A stretch of DNA of 18,684 nt from an uncultured Sutterella sp. (GTDB lineage: Bacteria; Pseudomonadota; Gammaproteobacteria; Burkholderiales; Burkholderiaceae_F): NCBI GenBank assembly GCA_900552545.1, contig USAL01000025.1:1-18684 (forward strand), read 5' to 3'. The position numbers and the translations under genes are program-made. Positions 14,239 through 18,684 of this stretch are shown in pieces. Under the pieces are notes generated by a model. The model saw nothing but the letters and a program-made list of their open reading frames with translations, had not been told where the DNA came from and searched no databases. Numbering within the stretch: the stretch's first letter is position 1; every line of letters starts with the position of its first letter.

Positions 14239-14871
14239 TTAGGAGGCGGAAGCAGCCGGCGTGGCGGCGGCGGGAGCCGCAGCAGCCGCGGTGTCGGCAG
14301 CGGCAGGAGCAGCCGTGTCGTCGGTAATCGTGGTCACCGTCGCCACGGTCATTTCGGGCTGAACGGCGGTCACGTTCTCGGGCAGCTTCAGGTCGGCAAC
14401 GCGCAGCGTGCTCTGGCTGGTCATGCCGGAGAGATCGACGTCGATGAACTCGGGCAGATCCTTGGGCAGGCAGGAGACTTCGATGGTGGAGACCAGACGG
14501 CTCACGAAGCCCTTGTCGATCTTGACGGCGGGGCTGTTTTCGTCGCCGAAGAAGTGCAGCGGCACGCGCATCGTCACGTTGGCGTTGGCGTCAATGCGCT
14601 GGAAGTCGACGTGCAGCACCTGGGGCTTGTAGGGGTGCATCTGGAAAGCACGCAGCACGACGAGTTCGTCCTTGCCGTCCAGTTCCATGGTGAGGATCGA
14701 GGAGTGGAACTTTTCCTTCTGCAGATCGTAGTAAAGCTCGTTGTGATCAACCTCAATCGGGGTGGCGGCAACGTTCATGCCGTAAACGATGCCGGGAACC
14801 TTGGCCTCACGGCGCAGGCGGCGGCTCGCACTCGTACCTTGCGTCTTGCGGGTAGCGGCGACGAATTTCAT
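14239..14871 (-). CDS. rplY: 50S ribosomal protein L25, general stress protein Ctc family
   Basis: Binds 5S rRNA in the large subunit. The 210-residue form is the two-domain CTC/TL5 type. The N-terminal L25 domain (about 1-92) shows ASRRLRREAKVPGIVYG and LRAFQMHPYKPQVLHVDFQR. The C-terminal beta domain (about 95-180) follows, with IEVSCLPKDLPEFIDVDLSG. A tail of about 25 residues made almost only of Ala, Pro, Thr and Ser ends it. Start ATG 14871 is set by GGAG (complement of 14881-14884) 9 nt upstream; the ATG at 14886 lies upstream of that site. It follows prs, and an intrinsic terminator stands immediately before its ribosome binding site. Confidence 0.95.
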   Translation of the reverse strand: MKFVAATRKTQGTSASRRLRREAKVPGIVYGMNVAATPIEVDHNELYYDLQKEKFHSSILTMELDGKDELVVLRAFQMHPYKPQVLHVDFQRIDANANVTMRVPLHFFGDENSPAVKIDKGFVSRLVSTIEVSCLPKDLPEFIDVDLSGMTSQSTLRVADLKLPENVTAVQPEMTVATVTTITDDTAAPAAADTAAAAAPAAATPAASAS

Positions 14872-14890
14872 GGGTGAAATCTCCAAAATG

Positions 14891-14931
14891 AAAACAAAAA
14901 AGTGCCCGCGGCCGCGACCAGCCGCCGGGCA
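14891..14931 (-). terminator. Intrinsic terminator or attenuator between prs and rplY
   Basis: On the minus strand TGCCCG pairs with CGGGCA (complement of 14926-14931 and 14903-14908) and is extended by GGC/GCC pairs past a one-base bulge. CTTTTTTGTTTT follows directly. The T-tract ends only about 7 nt before the rplY GGAG box, leaving no room for a promoter in between. rplY transcripts therefore either read through this element from prs or start upstream of it. Confidence 0.7.
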
Positions 14932-14960
14932 GTTTCACAAAGTGAATGAAAGCGGCAAGT

Positions 14961-15911
14961 TTACTCGTTGAAGAGCTCGCTCACCGAATCTTCGCGCGCG
15001 ATGCGCGAAATCGTTTCGCCCACCAAAGGTGCGCAGCTGAGCTGGCGGATCTTCGGGCAGGCCTGTGCTTCGGGACGCAGCGGAATGGTGTCGGTCACGA
15101 CCACTTCGTCCAAAGCGGAATTCTTGATGCGCTCGATGGCGTTTCCGGAGAAGACCGGGTGCGCCGCGTAGGCGAGCACGCGGGTGGCACCGCGCTCCTT
15201 GAGGGCGCCGGCGGCGTTGCACAGCGTCCCGGCCGTGTCGACGATGTCGTCGGTGATCACGCAGGTGCGGCCGCGGACTTCGCCGATGATGTTCATGATT
15301 TCGGCGACGTTGGCGCGCGGACGGCGCTTGTCGATGATGGCGAGGTCAACGCCGAGCTCCTTGGCCATGGCGCGTGCGCGCACGACGCCGCCCACGTCGG
15401 GGGAGACCACCATCAGGTCGGGGTACTGGTGCGCGAGCAGGTCGTTGAGCAGCACCGGGGTCGAGTAGATGTTGTCGACCGGGACGTCGAAGAAGCCCTG
15501 GATCTGGTCGGCATGCAGATCCATCGTCAGCACGCGGTCGATGCCCACGCTCTGGAGCATGTTGGCGACGACCTTGGCCGAAATGGCCACGCGGGCTGAA
15601 CGCGGACGGCGGTCCTGACGGGCGTAGCCGTAGTAGGGCATCACGGCCGTGATGCGGCGCGCGGAAGCGCGGCGCAGCGCATCGGTCATGATCATCAGCT
15701 CCATCAGATTGTCGTTCGTGGGAGCGCAGGTGCTCTGCAGCACGAACGCGTCGCAGCCTCGGACGTTCTCGTTGATTTCAACCATCACCTCTCCGTCGGA
15801 GAAGCGGTTGACCGTCGCGCGACCGAGCGGAATGTTGAGATACTGCGCCACCGCATGGGCAAGCTTGGGATTGGCGTTGCCTGAGAAGACCTTCAGACTG
15901 TCCGAAACCAT
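14961..15911 (-). CDS. prs: Ribose-phosphate pyrophosphokinase Prs
   Basis: Makes PRPP from ribose 5-phosphate and ATP for nucleotide, His and Trp synthesis. The 316 residues match the class I enzyme (315 in E. coli). The ATP-site loop PYYGYARQDRR is at about 92-102, the metal-binding DLHADQ with His133 follows, and the PRPP loop DDIVDTAGT is at 221-229. I start at ATG 15911 (MVSDSLKVFSGN). The same frame is open back to an ATG at 16025, but that extension overlaps the leader and has no family similarity. The Shine-Dalgarno is weak (AGAG). A tRNA gene and its terminator lie upstream, so prs needs its own promoter. Confidence 0.97.
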   Translation of the reverse strand: MVSDSLKVFSGNANPKLAHAVAQYLNIPLGRATVNRFSDGEVMVEINENVRGCDAFVLQSTCAPTNDNLMELMIMTDALRRASARRITAVMPYYGYARQDRRPRSARVAISAKVVANMLQSVGIDRVLTMDLHADQIQGFFDVPVDNIYSTPVLLNDLLAHQYPDLMVVSPDVGGVVRARAMAKELGVDLAIIDKRRPRANVAEIMNIIGEVRGRTCVITDDIVDTAGTLCNAAGALKERGATRVLAYAAHPVFSGNAIERIKNSALDEVVVTDTIPLRPEAQACPKIRQLSCAPLVGETISRIAREDSVSELFNE

Positions 15912-15961
15912 GATGTGTTCTCTAAGTGCTTTGCCGTCGAGACTGCAAGCTCTGGCGGCGG

Positions 15962-15967
15962 TGTCAA
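15962..15967 (-). promoter_or_regulatory. Possible -35 box of the prs promoter
   Basis: The complement is a perfect TTGACA 51 nt upstream of the prs ATG, downstream of the tRNA-Gln terminator, where a promoter is needed. The expected -10 region 16-18 nt on (around 15939-15945) reads CAGTCTC and is a poor match. The rest of 15912-16030 shows nothing else I can support. Confidence 0.25.
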
Positions 15968-16030
15968 TGACCTGCAGCAGAAAGCCCGCCATGAACCGCG
16001 CGAGTGCGTTCTGCCGCCCCAACACGAAAT

Positions 16031-16074
16031 AAAAAAAACAAGCGCAAAAACTGGCCTGCCCTTGCCGGGTAGGC
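16031..16074 (-). terminator. Intrinsic terminator after tRNA-Gln
   Basis: On the minus strand GCCTACCC pairs with GGGCAGGC (complement of 16067-16074 and 16054-16061) with one A-C mismatch and a 5-nt loop. It is followed by TTTTT, then GCGCTTG and a further run of eight T. It lies 23 nt after the tRNA 3' end and fits termination of the tRNA transcript. Confidence 0.75.
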
Positions 16075-16096
16075 TCGCCTTGGGCTTAATCAATAC

Positions 16097-16172
16097 TGGC
16101 AGGGGTGGAAGGATTCGAACCTTCGCATACCGGAATCAAAATCCGGTGCCTTAACCGCTTGGCGACACCCCT
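16097..16172 (-). tRNA. tRNA-Gln with anticodon UUG
   Basis: A complete cloverleaf of 76 nt. The acceptor stem AGGGGTG/CACCCCT is followed by a D-arm with GCC/GGC, an anticodon stem CCGGA/TCCGG with loop TTTTGAT (anticodon TTG), and a T-arm GAAGG-TTCGAAT-CCTTC. Discriminator G and an encoded CCA close it. It reads the CAA codon. It stands between ispE and prs, an arrangement common in betaproteobacteria. Confidence 0.97.
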
Positions 16173-16192
16173 GTGACTCGTGCAAGCATCCC

Positions 16193-16198
16193 ATTTTA
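16193..16198 (-). promoter_or_regulatory. Candidate -10 box of the tRNA-Gln promoter
   Basis: The complement reads TAAAAT (5 of 6 to consensus), 20 nt before the tRNA 5' end, in the 47-nt spacer after ispE. The -35 region would fall over the ispE stop codon and shows only AAGGCG. The tRNA may equally be read from upstream as part of the ispE transcript. Confidence 0.35.
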
Positions 16199-16219
16199 TC
16201 CGATCCGTGGAAATCCGCC

Positions 16220-17143
16220 TTAAAAGCGCGTCTCAAGCATCGCCTTGAGCGGATGTGCATGCAGCGTTTTTGCCACATAACCCTGCGTGTGTTCGGGCAG
16301 TTTCTTTATAAGCTCTGCGGCGGCCTCGGGCGTTGCGGCCCAGGCAAAGACGGCCGAGCCCGAGCCCGTCATGCGGGCTGCGCCGCCCGCGGCGGAGAGT
16401 GCCTCAAGGGCCTCTTCAACGCCCGGATTGATGCGGCGCGCGACGGCTTCAAGGTCGTTGTGACCGGGAAGCGTCGGCCACTGCGCAAACAACGATCGCG
16501 CAAGCGCACGGCCCTTGCCGGAATCACCACCGGAATCGGAAAAGTCCGTTATTTTCAATGATTTCGTATCCCTTGTCAAGGCGGGATCGGTGAAGACCGC
16601 AGCCGTCGACGTAGGCTCCGAGGGCATCGCGATCGCCCAGCAGGAATTGGGCACCGGCACCTCGATCAGACGCTCGCCGATGCCCGAGGCAAAGGCGTTG
16701 CGCCCGAAGATGAAAAAGGGGACGTCGGCGCCAAGCTGCGCGGCAAGCGCCCTGAGCGCATCGTCGTCCATTTCGATGCCCCAGAGGCGGTTGAGTGCAA
16801 GAAGCGTCGTTGCCGCGTCGCTCGATCCCCCGCCCATGCCGGCGCCTGCGGGAATTCGCTTCGTGACGCGAATGCGTGCGCCGGGCCTCGTGCCCGAGGC
16901 CTGCTGCAGAAGGCGCGCGGCCCGCACGCAGAGGTCGCGCTCGGGATCGCCGATCACGTCGCCCGTGCGCTCGATGCGGCCGGCGTCCAAAACCTCAATG
17001 TCGATCGTGTCGGCGAGGTCGATGAGAATGAAGACGCTCTCCAGAAGATGCATGCCGTCCTCGCGCCGGCCCGTGACGTGCAAAAAGAGATTGAGCTTGG
17101 CTGGAGCCGGAAGGTTGGTGAGCCGGGAGACGATGTTCGGCAT
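16220..17143 (-). CDS. ispE: 4-diphosphocytidyl-2-C-methyl-D-erythritol kinase IspE
   Basis: GHMP-family kinase of the non-mevalonate isoprenoid pathway; it phosphorylates CDP-methylerythritol at the 2-hydroxyl. The 307-residue protein has Lys16 in PAPAKLNLFL, the glycine-rich ATP loop PAGAGMGGGSSDAA at 98-111 and Asp140 in LGADVPFF, matching the catalytic Lys10 and Asp141 of E. coli. The third GHMP motif AARMTGSGSAVFA is near the C-terminus. One oddity is DGMH at 29-32, where the family usually has DGYH. Start ATG 17143 gives PAPAKLN at the right distance; no Shine-Dalgarno is seen. It follows lolB by 118 nt. Confidence 0.96.
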   Translation of the reverse strand: MPNIVSRLTNLPAPAKLNLFLHVTGRREDGMHLLESVFILIDLADTIDIEVLDAGRIERTGDVIGDPERDLCVRAARLLQQASGTRPGARIRVTKRIPAGAGMGGGSSDAATTLLALNRLWGIEMDDDALRALAAQLGADVPFFIFGRNAFASGIGERLIEVPVPNSCWAIAMPSEPTSTAAVFTDPALTRDTKSLKITDFSDSGGDSGKGRALARSLFAQWPTLPGHNDLEAVARRINPGVEEALEALSAAGGAARMTGSGSAVFAWAATPEAAAELIKKLPEHTQGYVAKTLHAHPLKAMLETRF

Positions 17144-17198
17144 GGCGTTTCAGAAAAGAAGAATGACCTGCCCGCAGAAAATGGAAAATCAGAAATCG

Positions 17199-17262
17199 GA
17201 CGGCGGGGAAGGCCGTCGGGGCGACTTCAAAGACCTGTTGTGGCGCGGGGCGCCTTGAAGTC
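17199..17262 (-). other. Two hairpins after lolB, possible weak terminator
   Basis: GACTTCAA (17223-17230) pairs with TTGAAGTC (17255-17262, touching the lolB stop) and encloses GGCGC/GCGCC (17242-17254). Next on the minus strand a second stem, GACGGC with GCCGTC (17199-17217), is followed by a broken T-rich run. The second could terminate weakly between lolB and ispE. Confidence 0.4.
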
Positions 17263-17945
17263 TAGTGATCGACCGTAAGCGTGAGCGTCACGCCGCTGCC
17301 CGCAAGGTCGAGCACGGCAGGCCGCCCGTCGGCCAGGCGCCGCCTGATCTCGATGCGCCAGCCAAGCTGCTCGAAGGCCTCGGCCGAGAGCGTGCGGCTT
17401 GCCGTCTCGGGCGCGGGCTTGCCCGCAAGCCAGCTCTTGAGATGCGTCATCGGAAGCGAAAACCCGAAGGCATCAAGCATGAGCGTCTGCGCGTCGGGCG
17501 CCGTCACCGTCGGATGGTTTCCCTGCTCGAGCACGGCGCCCGCGGCGGTGACCGTCACGCGCCCGAGTACGCCGTAAAGCGGCGTGAGAAGCTCGAGCTC
17601 CTCGCGTCCGGGAGCCTCCGTGTAGCGGTAGCGCCCGCTTGCGCTTTCCGTTTTTCCATTGCGGCTGATGCGCCCAGAAAAGCGCCCGGCCGCGACGCGC
17701 TCGCCCGCCGGGGGAAGGCTGCTGCAGCCCGTCAGAAACAGTGCAGGAACCGCGGCAACGAGCGCGGCGTGGCCGGCAAGGGCCGAAGCCGCCCGCAGCA
17801 GATTGCGGCGGTTGACGGCGTGCCGGGTGCGGCGAGCGCCGTCGCGCACGGAGCGGCCGGCGTTGACGGCATCAATGGTGCTGACCGTCGTGACCGTGGG
17901 GGCGGTTCCGGCAGCTGCGCGGGAAATCTGGGCAGTCTTGGACAT
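17262..17945 (-). CDS. lolB: Outer-membrane lipoprotein receptor LolB
   Basis: Accepts lipoproteins from LolA and inserts them in the outer membrane. A lipobox LTGC places the lipidated cysteine at Cys74. The mature part starts SSLPPAGERVAAGRFSGRIS and contains the LolB-type strands GRYRYTEAPGREELELLTPL and GVLGRVTVTAAGAVLE. The N-terminal leader is unusually long (73 residues) and contains NRRNLLRAA before the hydrophobic stretch, like a twin-arginine lipoprotein signal. ATG 17945 is the only ATG upstream; a GTG at codon 33 is an alternative. Its place next to ispE is typical. Sequence conservation in LolB is low, so synteny carries part of the call. Confidence 0.88.
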   Translation of the reverse strand: MSKTAQISRAAAGTAPTVTTVSTIDAVNAGRSVRDGARRTRHAVNRRNLLRAASALAGHAALVAAVPALFLTGCSSLPPAGERVAAGRFSGRISRNGKTESASGRYRYTEAPGREELELLTPLYGVLGRVTVTAAGAVLEQGNHPTVTAPDAQTLMLDAFGFSLPMTHLKSWLAGKPAPETASRTLSAEAFEQLGWRIEIRRRLADGRPAVLDLAGSGVTLTLTVDH

Positions 17946-17984
17946 CGTGGGGATGGGTGTTCAGAGAGGTCCGACGAAGTGCTC

Positions 17985-18644
17985 TTACCGAATCGACTTC
18001 TGCGGGGAAAGCCGCGACTTGAGCTCTTTGGCCCGGGCGTTCTTCGGATCGGCCTTGAGGACTTCATCGAGAACCGCGAGGGCTTCCTTCGTGCGCTGCT
18101 GTGCGTGCAGAACCTCGGCCAAATGCACGCCGATCTCCTGATCGCCCGGCTCAATCAGGCGCGCCTGCTTCAACAGCTTTTCGGCTTCGGCAAGCTTTCC
18201 CTGCTTGAAGCGCAGCCACCCGAGCGAATCGGTGACGTAGGGGTCGCGCCCGTTCGTGAGGCTCATCGCCTTTTCAATGAGCGCCGCGGCTTCCGTAAGC
18301 CGTTCGCCGCGCTCAAGCCACATGTAGCCCAGGGAGTTGTAGCCGTTGGGATTGTCCGGCATGAGCTTGATGAAGGAGGAAAGAAGCGCCTCGGCAGCAG
18401 CGTAGCGCCCAACCTCGTTGGCGGGCATCGCCGTGTGGTAGATGAGCTCGGCGTCCCGGGGCGTTGCCTTGATCGCCTCAAGGAGAACGTCGATCGTCTC
18501 GCTCTTGCGGCCGGCGTTTAAAAGAAGTCCCGCGCACGAGCGCAGAAGCGAGGACTTCTGCGCGGTGTTGTTGACGCGGATCGACTTCAGCACCCGGCAG
18601 GCATCGTCGATGCGCTTGCGGCTTGCGTGAATCTCGACTTGCAT
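17985..18644 (-). CDS. Tetratricopeptide-repeat protein, probably the C-terminal part of a longer gene
   Basis: The 219 residues visible from ATG 18644 are TPR helices throughout, for example NPNGYNSLGYMWLERGERLT, DPYVTDSLGWLRFKQGKLAE and QEIGVHLAEVLHAQQRTKEA, about five repeats. In related genomes a TPR protein of roughly 600 residues precedes lolB, and this matches its C-terminal third. Upstream of the ATG the frame continues with protein-like KYQAARI and then meets TAG at 18668-18666. The ATG has no Shine-Dalgarno. Either the gene is broken by an amber codon, or it is a short protein starting here; the window edge prevents a decision. Its end is 39 nt before lolB. It has no signal peptide of its own in the visible part. 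Confidence 0.65.
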   Translation of the reverse strand: MQVEIHASRKRIDDACRVLKSIRVNNTAQKSSLLRSCAGLLLNAGRKSETIDVLLEAIKATPRDAELIYHTAMPANEVGRYAAAEALLSSFIKLMPDNPNGYNSLGYMWLERGERLTEAAALIEKAMSLTNGRDPYVTDSLGWLRFKQGKLAEAEKLLKQARLIEPGDQEIGVHLAEVLHAQQRTKEALAVLDEVLKADPKNARAKELKSRLSPQKSIR

Positions 18645-18684
18645 GATGCGGGCGGCCTGGTACTTCTAGCACCTTTCAACCTTG

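Noticed and set aside
15912..16025. An N-terminal extension of prs from ATG 16025
   Set aside because: Prs proteins begin at the equivalent of MVSDSLKVF; the extra 38 residues lie in the leader and have no similarity to the family.
16052..16066. A sigma-54-like TGGC...TTGC element
   Set aside because: The GG to GC distance is one base short and the sequence is part of the tRNA-Gln terminator stem.
17265..18521. A 418-codon plus-strand open frame opposite lolB and the TPR gene
   Set aside because: Same reason: composition follows the GC-rich antisense frame, no ribosome binding site, no family-like motif.

Overview
The window reads as chromosomal DNA of a GC-rich Gram-negative betaproteobacterium. 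Gene order and protein style suggest Burkholderiales, probably the Sutterellaceae (Sutterella or a relative). The reasons are the lolB-ispE-tRNA(Gln)-prs-rplY-pth-ychF order, the kdsD-kdsC-lptC-lptA-lptB-rpoN-ptsN order, and an arylsulfate sulfotransferase next to a DsbL-type oxidase. The taxonomic call is inference from memory of these families; no search was run.

Layout from left to right. (1) 1-5964, all on the minus strand: an LPS/KDO and export block transcribed kdsD, kdsC, lptC, lptA, lptB, then rpoN and a ptsN cut by the window edge. The hpf gene that usually sits between rpoN and ptsN is absent; two adjacent palindromes lie there instead. (2) 5965-6231: a divergent spacer. (3) 6232-9290, plus strand: assT, dsbL, then hslR, ending at a nested hairpin terminator shared with the convergent ychF. 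(4) 9406-16172, minus strand: transcribed tRNA-Gln, prs, rplY, a DEAD-box RNA helicase (deaD-like), pth, a DUF523/TudS-like gene and ychF. (5) 16220-18684, minus strand: a TPR protein running toward the right edge, lolB and ispE.

The genes fall into envelope building (KDO synthesis, the LPS bridge LptA/B/C, the lipoprotein receptor LolB), translation quality control (Pth, Hsp15, L25, YchF, tRNA-Gln, DEAD-box helicase), precursor supply (Prs, IspE) and an accessory periplasmic sulfate-transfer unit (AssT with its disulfide-forming partner DsbL).

The most unusual observation is in the DEAD-box helicase. An in-frame amber codon interrupts it exactly at the conserved helicase motif before motif V. 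Reversing a 20-bp segment bounded by a 3-bp inverted repeat (13193-13212) removes the stop, keeps the frame and restores a family-like peptide. This looks like a micro-inversion or an assembly artefact of that form. A second in-frame amber lies just upstream of the only visible start of the TPR gene at the right edge. Several spacers hold strong hairpins that suggest RNA-level control, notably an intrinsic terminator directly in front of the rplY ribosome binding site. I saw no CRISPR array, insertion sequence, prophage or defence locus.
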